Source: Anaeromyxobacter paludicola (GTDB taxonomy: Bacteria > Myxococcota > Myxococcia > Myxococcales > Anaeromyxobacteraceae). From it: DNA of 64,000 bases. The number at the start of each line of letters is the position of its first letter. The stretch's first letter is position 1. A model generated the notes under the pieces. It made no database searches, had not been told where the DNA came from, and was given only the letters and a program-made list of their open reading frames with translations. The stretch is from NCBI RefSeq assembly GCF_023169965.1, contig NZ_AP025592.1:1054001-1118000 (forward strand), given 5' to 3'. Below, piece by piece: positions 43,932-54,400 of the stretch. The translations under genes were made by a program, and so were the position numbers.

Positions 43932-45083
43932 GTGGGAAGAGTGCTGCTGGTGGACGACGACCCGCTGGTGCTGCGAGGCTACCGGCGCATCCTCGAGCAG
44001 GCGGGCCACACCGTCGAGACGAGCCTCGACGGCGCGCAGGCGCTCGCCCTCGCCGCGCGCCGGCCGTTCGACGTCGCCCTCACCGACATCGCCATGCCCC
44101 ACATGGACGGGGTCGAGCTCCTGCGGCGGCTGCGGGCCCTGCAGCCCGACCTGCCGGTGCTGCTCGTCACCGCCACGCCGAAGCTCGAGAGCGCCATCCA
44201 GGCGGTGGACTACGGCGCGCAGCGCTACCTCCAGAAGCCGGTGGACCGGCGGCTGCTCCTCGAGAGCGTGGACAAGGCCATCGGGCTGCACCGGGTGGCG
44301 CGGCTCAAGCGCGAGGCGCTCGGCGCGCTGTCGGACGACCCGGCCTGGAAGCTCGACCGCGACGCGCTCGAGCGGGCCTTCGAGGCGGCCCTCGCGACCG
44401 CCTGGATCGCCTTCCAGCCCATCGTCCGCTGGAGCGACCGGCGCATCTTCGCCTACGAGGCGCTGGTGCGGAGCCTGCGGGGCCCGCTCGAGCTCCCGCC
44501 CGAGATCATCGCGGCGGCGGAGCGGCTCGGGCGGCTGCACGACCTCGGGCGGCTGGTGCGGGGCCTCGTGGCGCGCGCCGCGCCGCACTGCCCGCCGGAC
44601 GCGCTGCTGTTCGTGAACCTCCACGCCTTCGACCTCGACGACCCGGCGCTGTACGACCCGGCCGCGCCGCTCTCGCGCGTGGCGGACCGGGTGGTCCTCG
44701 AGGTCACCGAGCGCCACTCGCTCGAGGGCATCGCCGACGTGCAGCGGCACATGGCCGACCTGCGCCGGCTCGGCTTCCGCATCGCCGTGGACGACCTCGG
44801 CGCCGGCTACGCCGGCCTCGCCAGCTTCGGCATGCTCGAGCCGGAGGTCATCAAGATCGACATGTCGCTCACGCGGGGGGCCGACTCGGCCGAGAAGCAG
44901 CGCCTGCTCATCCGCGCCATCGCCAACCTGGGCCGGAACCTCGACGCGCTGGTGGTGGCCGAGGGGGTGGAGACGCAGGCCGAGCGGGACGCCCTGGTGG
45001 CCCAGGGCTGCGATCTCCTCCAGGGCTACTTCTTCGCCCGGCCCGCGGACGGCTTCTCGGACGCGCGGGCGGACAGCCTCTGA
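43932..45083 (+). CDS. Response regulator with EAL c-di-GMP phosphodiesterase domain
   Basis: 383 residues, GTG start. An N-terminal receiver has DDD at 8-10, the acceptor Asp in DVALTDIAMPHMDG and Lys in YLQKPVD. The EAL domain has YEALVR, the metal Asn in LFVNLHAFDL, Glu in LEVTERH, the DD pair in VDDLGAGYAG, Lys in VIKIDMS, EGVET and QGYFFARP. All catalytic residues are present, so it should hydrolyse c-di-GMP under control of an unseen kinase. Just downstream of the ferritin-like gene. Confidence 0.94.
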   Translation: MGRVLLVDDDPLVLRGYRRILEQAGHTVETSLDGAQALALAARRPFDVALTDIAMPHMDGVELLRRLRALQPDLPVLLVTATPKLESAIQAVDYGAQRYLQKPVDRRLLLESVDKAIGLHRVARLKREALGALSDDPAWKLDRDALERAFEAALATAWIAFQPIVRWSDRRIFAYEALVRSLRGPLELPPEIIAAAERLGRLHDLGRLVRGLVARAAPHCPPDALLFVNLHAFDLDDPALYDPAAPLSRVADRVVLEVTERHSLEGIADVQRHMADLRRLGFRIAVDDLGAGYAGLASFGMLEPEVIKIDMSLTRGADSAEKQRLLIRAIANLGRNLDALVVAEGVETQAERDALVAQGCDLLQGYFFARPADGFSDARADSL

Positions 45084-45098
45084 TCCCCGGCCGCCCGG

Positions 45099-45527
45099 CT
45101 ACCCGCCCCGCCCGCCGCGGATGTAGGTGTTGAGCTGCTCGATGAGCCAGCGGTTGTCCTCGAGCATGAGGTTCACCACGTCGAGCATCGAGATGACGCC
45201 GACGACCTCGCTGCCCTGCTTCACCAGCAGGTGGCGCGTGAAGTGCGTGCGCATGAGGTGGGCGCAGTCGCGCTCGGTCGCCGTGGGCGGCACGGTCGGG
45301 ATCTCGGGGCGCATGATGTCCGCGAGCTTCCGCTCGGCGGTGACGTCCTTCGCCATGATCGCGTAGACGAGGTCGCGCTCGGTGACGATGCCGACGAGCT
45401 TGCCGTTGCGCTTCACGCCGACGGAGCCGATGTGCTTCTGCTCCATCAGCCGGGCGGCCTCATTGCAGCTGGTGTGCTCGTCGAGCGCGACCACGTCGCG
45501 GACCACGAGCTTTTCGATGGTGGGCAT
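45099..45527 (-). CDS. CBS-domain pair protein
   Basis: 142 residues, two CBS motifs (about 5-60 and 70-125), forming one Bateman module that binds adenine nucleotides or similar. MEQKHIGSVGVKRNGKLVGI and VTERDLV mark the first; HLMRTHFTRHLLV and EVVGVISMLDVVNLML the second. No catalytic partner domain is attached. It converges with the REC-EAL gene; a minus-strand TATGAT (45557-45552) may be its -10 box. Confidence 0.92.
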   Translation of the reverse strand: MPTIEKLVVRDVVALDEHTSCNEAARLMEQKHIGSVGVKRNGKLVGIVTERDLVYAIMAKDVTAERKLADIMRPEIPTVPPTATERDCAHLMRTHFTRHLLVKQGSEVVGVISMLDVVNLMLEDNRWLIEQLNTYIRGGRGG

Positions 45528-45596
45528 GTGCGTGGGGTTCCTCCGGGGCGCATCATACTTAACGTTCGCTCCCTTGGAGTGTCGATCCGGGAGTCG

Positions 45597-45625
45597 TTGA
45601 CACCCCGGCCCGGCCGGGCTTAGTT
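45597..45625 (+). promoter_or_regulatory. Candidate promoter of the RND efflux operon
   Basis: A perfect TTGACA at 45597-45602, a 17-base GC-only spacer and TTAGTT at 45620-45625. It lies about 50 bases before the TolC-type ATG. Confidence 0.5.
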
Positions 45626-45673
45626 CGCCACGCCCCAGAACGCCTGCCTGACCGCTCCGGGAGAGCCCCCCAG

Positions 45674-46996
45674 ATGAACCCCATCCTCGTCGCCCTGCTC
45701 CTCGCGGCGCCGGCGACCGGACCCGCCGCGCCGCTGCCCGCCCCGCACGTCCTGACCCTCGAGGACGCGCTCAAGAGCGCCCGCGAGCACCAGCCGCAGC
45801 TCCAGCAGGCCCGGGCCCAGTCCGCCGCCGCCGCCGCGCGCGCCGACGAGGCCCGCGCCCCGCTCCTCCCGCAGGTGAGCGGCAGCGGCTCGTACCAGCG
45901 CACCACCGAGAACTTCGCGGCCACCCCCGGCTCGACGCCGGCGGTCACCGCGCGCCCGAGCTCGAGCTGGAACACCGTCAACTACTGGCGGCTCTCCGCC
46001 ACGGCCTCGCAGCTGATCTGGGACTTCGACCAGACCTCCGGCAGGTGGCGCGCCTCGCAGGCGACCGCCGCGGCGCAGCGCGAGACGGAGCGCGCCACCT
46101 ATCTCTCCACCCTGCTCACGGCCCGGAGCGCCTTCTTCGCGGCCCGCGCGGCCAAGGACCAGCTCGGCGTGGCGCGCGAGACGGTCGCGAACCAGGACGT
46201 GCACCTCAAGCAGATCGAGGGCTTCGTCGCCGCCGGCACCCGCCCCGCCATCGACCTCGCGCAGGCGCGCACCGACCGGGCCAACGCGGAGGTGCAGCTC
46301 ATCGGCGCGGAGAACGGGTACGCCACCGCCCGGGTCCAGCTCAACCAGGCCATGGGGCTCGAGGGCCCGGCGGACTTCGACGTGGCGGACGAGCCGGCCC
46401 CGGTGGTGGAGGGCGAGGACCAGCCGCTCGACCCGCTGCTCGACGAGGCGCTGCGCAACCGGCCGGAGATGGCGGCGCTCGACCAGCAGCTCAAGGCGCA
46501 GCAGCTCACGCTCGGCGCGGTGAAGGGCGGCTACTTCCCGTCCCTCGGCGTCGCGACCGGCGTCACCGACGCCGGCTCGTCGCTCGACGCCCTGGTCTGG
46601 AACTGGAGCGCCACCGCCACGCTCACCTGGAACTTCTTCCAGGGCGGGCTGACGCGGGCGCAGGAGCGGGAGGCGAGCGCGACGCTGGTCGCCCTCGAGG
46701 CGCAGTCCGCGACGGAGCGCCAGCAGGTGCGGGTGGAGGTGGACCAGGCGCGGCTCGCGGTGCGGGCGGCGCGCGCCTCCGTGGGCGCCGCGAGCGAGGC
46801 GGTCGCCAACGCCCGCGAGCGGCTCCGCCTCGCCGAGGGGCGGTACCGGACCGGCGTGGGGAACGCCATCGAGCTCTCCGACGCCCAGCTGGCGCTCACG
46901 CAGGCCGGGTTCCAGCGCGTGCAGGCCGACTACAACCTCGCCACCTCGCGCAGCCAGCTCCTCCGGGCGCTCGGCCGCGAGAAGGCCCTGGAGTGA
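45674..46996 (+). CDS. TolC-family outer-membrane efflux channel
   Basis: 440 residues. A short signal peptide (1-18) and two OEP repeats with long coiled-coil helices: LEDALKSAREHQPQLQQARA starts the first and LDEALRNRPEMAALDQQLKA the second. ATASQLIWDFDQT and ATLTWNFFQGG are the beta-strand segments that build the barrel. It forms the trimeric exit duct for the RND pump encoded next. First gene of a four-gene operon; the adaptor follows within three bases. Confidence 0.92.
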   Translation: MNPILVALLLAAPATGPAAPLPAPHVLTLEDALKSAREHQPQLQQARAQSAAAAARADEARAPLLPQVSGSGSYQRTTENFAATPGSTPAVTARPSSSWNTVNYWRLSATASQLIWDFDQTSGRWRASQATAAAQRETERATYLSTLLTARSAFFAARAAKDQLGVARETVANQDVHLKQIEGFVAAGTRPAIDLAQARTDRANAEVQLIGAENGYATARVQLNQAMGLEGPADFDVADEPAPVVEGEDQPLDPLLDEALRNRPEMAALDQQLKAQQLTLGAVKGGYFPSLGVATGVTDAGSSLDALVWNWSATATLTWNFFQGGLTRAQEREASATLVALEAQSATERQQVRVEVDQARLAVRAARASVGAASEAVANARERLRLAEGRYRTGVGNAIELSDAQLALTQAGFQRVQADYNLATSRSQLLRALGREKALE

Positions 46997-46998
46997 GG

Positions 46999-48321
46999 AT
47001 GCGAAAGCGGAGCGGGATCTGGCTGGTGGTGGCGGTGGTGGCGCTCGGGGCGGTGCTGCTCGCCGTCCGCGGGCGGAGCGGCGGCGGGAAGTCGGCGGCG
47101 CCCCCGGGCGGCGATCCGCGCTCGCGCCCTGTGCCGGTGACGGTCGCGACCGCCGCGCAGCACGACGTGCCGGTCTGGCTCGAGGGGCTCGGCTCGGTGG
47201 TCGCCACCAAGACGGTGAGCGTGCGCGCCCAGGTGGACGGGCGGCTCGAGCAGGTGCTGTTCCAGGAGGGGCAGCCGGTGCGCCGCGGGCAGGTGCTGGC
47301 GCAGATCGACCCCCGCCCGTTCCGCATCCAGCTCGCCCAGGCCGAGGGCGCGCTCGCCCGCGACGAGGCCCAGCTCAAGAACGCCCGCGTCAACGCCGAT
47401 CGCTACCGGACCCTGGCCGACCAGAAGCTCATCGCGCCGCAGCAGTTCACCGACCAGGACGCCCTGGCGCGGCAGCTCGAGGGCGCGGTGGTGATGGACC
47501 GCGCCGCGATCGACAGCGCCCGGCTCAACCTCGAGTACGCCCGGATCACCTCGCCCATCGACGGCGTCACCGGCGTGCGGCTGGTGGATCCGGGGAACCT
47601 GGTGCACGCCTCCGACCAGACCGGCCTGGTCCTCGTCACCCAGCTCGACCCCATCGCCGTGATCTTCACCCTCCCCCAGGACGACTTCTCCCGGGTCTCG
47701 CGGGAGCTGGCGCGCGGCCCGCTGCCGGTGGAGGCCTGGAGCCGGGACGGGGCCACGCTGCTCGGCCGGGGGGAGCTCGCGCTCATCGACAACCAGATCA
47801 ACCAGACCACCGGGACGCTCCGGCTCAAGGCGGTGCTGCCCAACCCCGGGCGGCAGCTCTGGCCCAACCAGTTCGTCAAGGCGAGGCTCCTCCTCACCAC
47901 CCTCGAGCGGGTCCTCACCGCGCCCACGCCGGCCGTCCAGCGCGGGCCGTCGGGCGCCTTCGTCTACGTGGTCGGCGAGGGCGACACCGTGACCCCGCGC
48001 GCCGTCGAGGTCTCCTCGGTGCAGGGCGACCAGGCGATCATCGCGAAGGGGCTCGCCCCGGGCGAGCGCGTGGTGACGGAGGGCCAGAACCAGCTGCGGC
48101 CCGGGGCCAAGGTCGCCGTCCGCGAGCCCGGCGGGGCGGGCGGCGGGGCGGGTCAGGCGCGCGCGGGCCAGGGCCGGCCCGGCGGCGCCAGGGGAGCCAA
48201 CGGCGGCAACGGGGCCAGCGGGGCCGATGGCGGCAGCGGGGCGGCCGGCGCTGCCGGCGCTGCCGGCGCGGCGGGGGCCGGCGGGGCCGCCGAGGCGCGC
48301 GGGGGCGCGGGCGTGAGATGA
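46999..48321 (+). CDS. mdtA: RND efflux periplasmic adaptor with collagen-like tail
   Basis: 440 residues. One N-terminal membrane helix, then biotinyl-lipoyl and hairpin domains (VRAQVDGRLEQVLFQEGQPV, AQIDPRPFRIQLAQAEGALA in the typical MdtA pattern) and LEYARITSPIDGVTGVRLVDPG. From about residue 380 it ends in Gly-X-Y repeats (GAR GAN GGN GAS GAD GGS GAA ...), unlike usual adaptors. ATG 46999 has GGAG four bases before; GTG 46993 is an alternative. The stop overlaps the first pump gene (ATGA). Confidence 0.92.
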   Translation: MRKRSGIWLVVAVVALGAVLLAVRGRSGGGKSAAPPGGDPRSRPVPVTVATAAQHDVPVWLEGLGSVVATKTVSVRAQVDGRLEQVLFQEGQPVRRGQVLAQIDPRPFRIQLAQAEGALARDEAQLKNARVNADRYRTLADQKLIAPQQFTDQDALARQLEGAVVMDRAAIDSARLNLEYARITSPIDGVTGVRLVDPGNLVHASDQTGLVLVTQLDPIAVIFTLPQDDFSRVSRELARGPLPVEAWSRDGATLLGRGELALIDNQINQTTGTLRLKAVLPNPGRQLWPNQFVKARLLLTTLERVLTAPTPAVQRGPSGAFVYVVGEGDTVTPRAVEVSSVQGDQAIIAKGLAPGERVVTEGQNQLRPGAKVAVREPGGAGGGAGQARAGQGRPGGARGANGGNGASGADGGSGAAGAAGAAGAAGAGGAAEARGGAGVR

Positions 48322-51300
48322 GCGTCTCCGAGCCGTTCATCCGCCGCCCGGTCGCGACGGCGCTGCTCACGGTGGGCCTGCTCCTGGCCGGCCTCATCGG
48401 CTACCGGCAGCTCCCGGTCTCGGCGCTGCCGCAGGTGGACTACCCGACCATCGTGGTCTCCACGGCCCTGCCGGGCGCGAGCGCCGACACCATGGCCTCG
48501 GCGGTGACCACCCCGCTCGAGCGCCAGTTCGGCCAGATGCCGGGGCTGGCGCAGATGACCTCGGTCTCGAGCTTCGGCAACTCCAGCATCACGCTCCAGT
48601 TCACCCTGGAGCGGAACATCGACGCCGCCGAGCAGGACGTACAGGCGGCCATCAACGCGGCCTCGAGCCTGCTCCCGCGCAACCTCCCGAACCCGCCCAC
48701 CTACTCCAAGAGCAACCCGGCCGACACCCCGGTGCTGACGCTGAGCGTGAGCTCCGACGCGCTCCCGCTCGATCAGGTGGACGACTACGCCGACTCGATC
48801 CTGGCGCAGAAGATCTCGCAGGTCTCGGGGGTGGGGCTCGTCACCATCAACGGCGGCCAGAAGCCCGCCGTCCGCGTGCAGGTGGACCCGGCCGCCCTCG
48901 CCGGCGCCGGGCTCACGCTCGAGGACGTGCGCTCGGCCCTGGTCGCCTCGAACGTGAACCAGGCCAAGGGCAACCTCGACGGCCCGCGGCAGGACTTCGC
49001 CCTCTCCACCAACGACCAGCTCTACAAGGCCGAGGGCTTCCGCCCGCTCGTCATCGCCTACCGCAACGGCGCCCCCATCCGCCTCGACGAGATCGCCGAC
49101 GCGGTGAACGGCGTCGAGAACGACCAGCTCGCCGGGTGGCACGACGGCAAGCGCGCGGTGATCCTGAACGTCCAGCGGCAGCCGGGCGCCAACGTGATCG
49201 AGGTGGCGGAGCGGGTGAAGGCGCTCCTGCCGCGCCTCTCCTCCGCCCTCCCCTCCGGGCTCGACGTGAAGGTGGTCGCCGACCGGACCGAGACGGTGCG
49301 GGCCTCGGTGGAGGACGTGCAGTTCACGCTGATGCTGAGCGTGCTGCTCGTGGTGGCCGTCATCTACGTCTTCCTGCGCAGCTGGCGCGCCACCCTCATC
49401 CCCGGCGTGGCGGTGCCGCTCTCGCTCATCGGCACCTTCGGGGTGATGTACCTGTGCGGCTACAGCCTCAACAACCTGTCGCTCATGGCGCTCACCATCT
49501 CGACCGGCTTCGTCGTGGACGACGCGATCGTGATGATCGAGAACATCGCGCGCTACGTCGAGGAGGGCGAGCCGCCGTTCGAGGCGGCGCTCAAGGGGGC
49601 CAAGCAGATCGGCTTCACCATCGTCTCCCTCACCATCTCGCTCGTGGCGGTGCTCATCCCGCTGCTCTTCATGGGCGGCATCATCGGGCGGCTCTTCCGC
49701 GAGTTCGCGGTGACCCTCAGCATCGCCATCGGCGTGTCGGCGGTCCTGTCGCTCACGCTCACCGCCATGATGTGCGCCTTCCTGCTGCGCCCGCACGAGG
49801 AGCAGGGGGCGCTGGCGCGCGCCTTCGAGCGCGGCTTCCAGCGCACCCTCGACTTCTACCAGCGCACCCTGGGGTGGGTCCTCGACCACCAGCGGCTCAC
49901 CCTCGCCGCGACCATCGGGACCCTCGCGCTCACCGCCCTGCTCGCGGTGGTGGTGCCGAAGGGCTTCTTCCCGCAGCAGGACACCGGCCTCGTCATGGGC
50001 GTGTCCGAGGCGGCCCCCGGCACCTCCTTCGCGTCCATGATGGACCTGCAGCAGGCGCTCGCGGACGTGGTTCGCCAGGACCCGGACGTCGCCGCCGTGG
50101 CCTCCTTCATCGGGGCCGACGGGACCAACCCGACCGTCAACACCGGGCGGCTCTCCATCACCCTCAAGCCGCGCGGCCAGCGCACGGCCAGCGCCGAGGA
50201 GATCATCGCCCGGCTCCGGCCCAAGGCCGCCGAGGTCTCGGGGGTCCAGCTCTTCCTCCAGCCGGTGCAGGACCTCCAGATCGAGACGCGGGTCTCGCGC
50301 ACCCAGTACCAGTACACCCTCGAGGACCCGGACTTCGGCGAGCTCGAGGCGCTCGCGCCCAAGGTGCTCGCCCGGCTCCAGGCCCTCCCCGAGCTCCGCG
50401 ACGTCGCCAGCGACCAGGCGTCGGGCGGCAAGCAGGTGCGGCTGGTCATCGATCGCGACAGCGCCGCCCGGCTGGGCGTCACCCCGCAGGCCGTGGACGA
50501 CGCGCTCTACGACGCCTTCGGGCAGCGGCAGGTCTCGACCATCTTCACCCAGCTCAACCAGTACCGGGTGATCCTGGAGGTGAAGCAGCCGTTCCAGGAG
50601 AGCCCGGCGGCGCTGCGCCAGCTCTACGTCCGCTCCAGCGCCGGGGACGCCATCCCGCTCTCCACCTTCGCGCACTTCGACGTGGGCACGGCGCCGCTCG
50701 CCATCAGCCACCAGGGGCAGTTCCCCTCGGTCACCATCTCCTTCAACCTCGCCCCCGGCGTCGCCCTCGGCGACGCGGTGAACGCCGTCCACGCCGCCGA
50801 GGCGGAGCTCGGCTACCCGCCGGCCCTCCGGGCCGAGTTCGTCGGCTCGGCGCAGGCCTTCAAGGAGTCCCTCGCGAGCGAGCCGCTCCTCATCCTGGCG
50901 GCGGTGCTGGCGGTCTACATCGTCCTCGGCGTGCTCTACGAGAGCTACATCCACCCGGTGACGATCCTCTCCACCCTGCCCTCGGCCGGCGTCGGCGCCC
51001 TGCTGGCGCTGCTGCTCTGCCGGACCGAGTTCAGCATCATCGCCCTCATCGGGATCATCCTCCTCATCGGCATCGTGAAGAAGAACGCCATCATGATGAT
51101 CGACTTCGCCCTCGAGGCGGAGCGCGACCAGCACCTCTCGCCGCGCGAGTCGATCTACCAGGCCTGCCTGCTGCGCTTCCGGCCCATCATGATGACCACC
51201 ATGGCGGCGCTCCTCGGCGGCCTGCCCCTCGCGCTCGGGAGCGGCACCGGCTCGGAGCTGCGCCGGCCGCTCGGCATCACCATCGTCGGCGGGCTGCTCA

Positions 51301-51428
51301 TCTCCCAGCTCCTCACCCTCTACACCACGCCGGTCATCTACCTGTACATGGAGCGGCTCGGGCGCGCCCTCCGTCGCGGCCGGGCCCCGGAGGCCCCGCC
51401 CACGCCCGCCGCCGGCGACGCTCCATGA
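48318..51428 (+). CDS. mdtB: RND efflux transporter subunit, MdtB-like
   Basis: 1036 residues with 12 membrane helices and two large periplasmic loops, standard RND length. SEPFIRRPVATALL is the MdtB/C-type N-terminus. TM4 holds the proton-relay pair in STGFVVDDAIVM. FMGGIIGRLFREFAVTLS and ILLIGIVKKNAIMMIDFALE are signature blocks. Its ATG overlaps the adaptor stop, and its stop overlaps the next pump gene. Two different pump subunits in tandem point to an MdtB2C-type heterotrimer. Substrates are likely bile-salt-like or hydrophobic drugs, by analogy. Confidence 0.95.
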   Translation: MSVSEPFIRRPVATALLTVGLLLAGLIGYRQLPVSALPQVDYPTIVVSTALPGASADTMASAVTTPLERQFGQMPGLAQMTSVSSFGNSSITLQFTLERNIDAAEQDVQAAINAASSLLPRNLPNPPTYSKSNPADTPVLTLSVSSDALPLDQVDDYADSILAQKISQVSGVGLVTINGGQKPAVRVQVDPAALAGAGLTLEDVRSALVASNVNQAKGNLDGPRQDFALSTNDQLYKAEGFRPLVIAYRNGAPIRLDEIADAVNGVENDQLAGWHDGKRAVILNVQRQPGANVIEVAERVKALLPRLSSALPSGLDVKVVADRTETVRASVEDVQFTLMLSVLLVVAVIYVFLRSWRATLIPGVAVPLSLIGTFGVMYLCGYSLNNLSLMALTISTGFVVDDAIVMIENIARYVEEGEPPFEAALKGAKQIGFTIVSLTISLVAVLIPLLFMGGIIGRLFREFAVTLSIAIGVSAVLSLTLTAMMCAFLLRPHEEQGALARAFERGFQRTLDFYQRTLGWVLDHQRLTLAATIGTLALTALLAVVVPKGFFPQQDTGLVMGVSEAAPGTSFASMMDLQQALADVVRQDPDVAAVASFIGADGTNPTVNTGRLSITLKPRGQRTASAEEIIARLRPKAAEVSGVQLFLQPVQDLQIETRVSRTQYQYTLEDPDFGELEALAPKVLARLQALPELRDVASDQASGGKQVRLVIDRDSAARLGVTPQAVDDALYDAFGQRQVSTIFTQLNQYRVILEVKQPFQESPAALRQLYVRSSAGDAIPLSTFAHFDVGTAPLAISHQGQFPSVTISFNLAPGVALGDAVNAVHAAEAELGYPPALRAEFVGSAQAFKESLASEPLLILAAVLAVYIVLGVLYESYIHPVTILSTLPSAGVGALLALLLCRTEFSIIALIGIILLIGIVKKNAIMMIDFALEAERDQHLSPRESIYQACLLRFRPIMMTTMAALLGGLPLALGSGTGSELRRPLGITIVGGLLISQLLTLYTTPVIYLYMERLGRALRRGRAPEAPPTPAAGDAP

Positions 51429-54400
51429 GCATCTCCGAGCCGTTCATCCGCCGGCCCATCGGCACCTCGCTGCTCGCGGCGGCGCTCCTCCTCGTCGGCG
51501 CCGCCGCCTACACGCAGCTCCCGGTCGCCCCGCTGCCGCGGGTGGACTTCCCCACCATCAACGTCTCCGCCGGCCTGCCGGGCGCGAGCCCCGAGACCAT
51601 GGCCTCGGCGGTGGCCACCCCGCTGGAGCGCCGCTTCGGCCGCATCGCCGGGCTCACCGAGATCACCAGCGTCTCGTCCCTCGGCCAGACCAGCCTCACC
51701 CTGCAGTTCGACCTCGACCGCGACGTGGACGCGGCCGCCCGCGACGTGCAGGCGGCCATCAACGCCGCCGCCGGCGACCTCCCGGCGGGCCTGCCGACCC
51801 GGCCCAACTACCGCAAGGTGAACCCGGCCGACGCGCCCATCCTCATCCTCTCGGTCAGCTCCGAGACGCTGCCGCTGAGCCGGGTCTACGACGCCGCCAA
51901 CACCGTGCTGGCGCAGAAGATCTCGCAGGTCCCCGGCGTCGGCCAGGTGTTCGTGGGCGGCGGCCAGCAGCCCGCGGTCCGGGTGCAGGTCGATCCCGGC
52001 GCGCTCGCCGGCGCCGGCCTGGGGCTCGAGGACGTGCGCCAGGCGCTCGCCACCGGCACCATCGACCAGCCGAAGGGCTCCCTCTCCGGCCCGACGCAGG
52101 ATCAGCCCATCGCCGCGAACGACCAGCTCGGCGACGCCGCGACCTTCCGCCCGCTGGTGCTCGGGTACCAGAACGGCGCCGCGCTCCGGCTCGGCGACGT
52201 GGCGGACGTGGTGGACTCGGTCGAGAACGAGCGGGTCGCCGGCTGGATCGACTCGCGCCGCTCGGTGGTGATGATCGTCCGGCGGCAGCCCGGCGCCAAC
52301 ATCGTCGAGGTCATCGAGAGCGTGAAGCGGCTCCTGCCGCAGCTCACCCGCTCGATCTCGCCGGCCATCCACGTGAGCGTGGCGATGGACCGGAGCCAGA
52401 CCATCCGCGCCTCCCTCAAGGACGTGGAGTTCTCGCTCGCGCTCTCGGTGGTGCTGGTGGTGCTGGTGGTCTTCGCGTTCCTCCGGAGCGGCTGGGCCAC
52501 GCTCATCCCCAGCGTCGCCGTGCCCCTCTCGCTGGTCGGCACCTTCGCCGGCATGTACCTCTGCGGCTACAGCCTCGACAACCTCTCGCTCATGGCGCTC
52601 ACCATCTCCACCGGGTTCGTGGTGGACGACGCCATCGTGGTCACCGAGAACGTGGCACGCTTCGTGGAGCAGGGGCGCCCGCCCATGGAGGCGGCGCTCG
52701 AGGGGGCCCGCCAGATCGGGTTCACCATCGTCTCGATCACCCTCTCGCTCCTGGCGGTCTTCATCCCCATCCTGCTCATGGGCGGCATCGTCGGGCGGCT
52801 CTTCCGCGAGTTCGCGGTGACGCTCAGCATGGCCATCGGCTTCTCGGCGCTGGTCTCGCTCACCCTCACCCCGATGATGGCGTCCCGCCTGCTGCGGCCG
52901 GAGTCGGGGCGGGCCCACGGCCGCCTCTGGCAGGCCTCGGAGTCCTTCTTCTCGGCGCTGCTGCGCGGCTACGACCGCGGCCTCGGCTGGGTCCTCGACC
53001 ACGAGCCGCTCATGCTCCTCGCCACCGCCGGGGCCGTGGCGCTCACCGTCTTCCTCTACGTGGTGGTGCCGAAGGGGCTCTTCCCGCAGCAGGACACGGG
53101 GCAGCTCATGGGCGTGACCGAGGCGCCCCAGGACATCTCCTTCCCGGCCATGAAGGCGCGGCAGGAGGCGGTGAACGAGGTGGTGAAGGCGCACCCGGCG
53201 GTGGACCACACCACCTCGTTCATCGGCGGCGGCGGCGGCGTGAACACCGGCAACATCTTCATCGCGCTCAAGCCGCTCGATCGGCGCAAGCAGACGGCCG
53301 ACGAGGTCATCAACGAGCTCCGGCCGAAGCTGGCGCGGGTGCCCGGCATCACCCTCTTCCTCCAGTCGGTCCAGGACGTGCGGGTCGGCGGCCGCGGCTC
53401 GCGCACCCAGTACCAGTACACGCTGCAGGACGCGAACCTCGACGAGCTGAACGAGTGGGCGCCGCGCGTCCTCGAGAAGCTCAAGACCCTGCCGCAGCTC
53501 CGGGACGTCGCCACCGACCAGCAGACCCAGGCGCGCCAGATCGTCATCGAGATCGACCGCGACACCGCCGCCCGGCTCGGGATCGCGCCGCAGCAGGTGG
53601 ACGACGCCCTGTACGACGGCTTCGGGCAGCGGCAGGTCGCGACCCGCTTCACCCAGCGGAACCAGTACCGCGTCATCCTCGAGGTGAAGCCTCGGTTCCA
53701 GCAGGCGCCGGCCGACCTGGCGCGCGTCTGGGTCCGCTCCACCACCGGCGCGCAGGTGCCGCTCTCGGCGATCGCGCGCTGGCGCGAGGCGCCCACCTCG
53801 CTCTCCGTGAACCACCAGGGGCAGTTCCCGGCGGTGACCCTCTCCTTCAACCTCGCCCCCGACGTCTCGCTCTCGCAGGCGCTCGAGGCGGTCCGGAAGG
53901 CGGAGTCGCAGATCGGCCTGCCGGCGAGCGTGAACGCCTCGTTCCAGGGCACCGCGCAGGCCTTCGTGCAGTCGCTCGCGAGCGAGCCGTGGCTCATCCT
54001 GGCCGCCCTGATCGCCATCTACATCGTGCTCGGCGTGCTCTACGAGAGCCTCGTCCACCCGCTCACGATCATCTCCACCCTGCCCTCGGCCGGCGTGGGC
54101 GCGCTGCTCGCGCTCATGGCGGTCCGCACCGAGTTCAGCATCATCGGGCTCATCGGCATCATCCTGCTCATGGGCATCGTGAAGAAGAACGCCATCATGA
54201 TGATCGACTTCGCCATCGAGGCGGAGCGCGACGAGGGGCTCTCGACGCGCGAGGCGATCCACAAGGCCTGCCTGCTCCGCTTCCGGCCCATCATGATGAC
54301 CACCCTGGCGGCGCTCCTCGGCGGGCTGCCGCTGGCGCTCGGGACCGGCGTGGGGGCGGAGCTGCGGCGGCCGCTCGGCATCACCATCGTGGGCGGGCTC

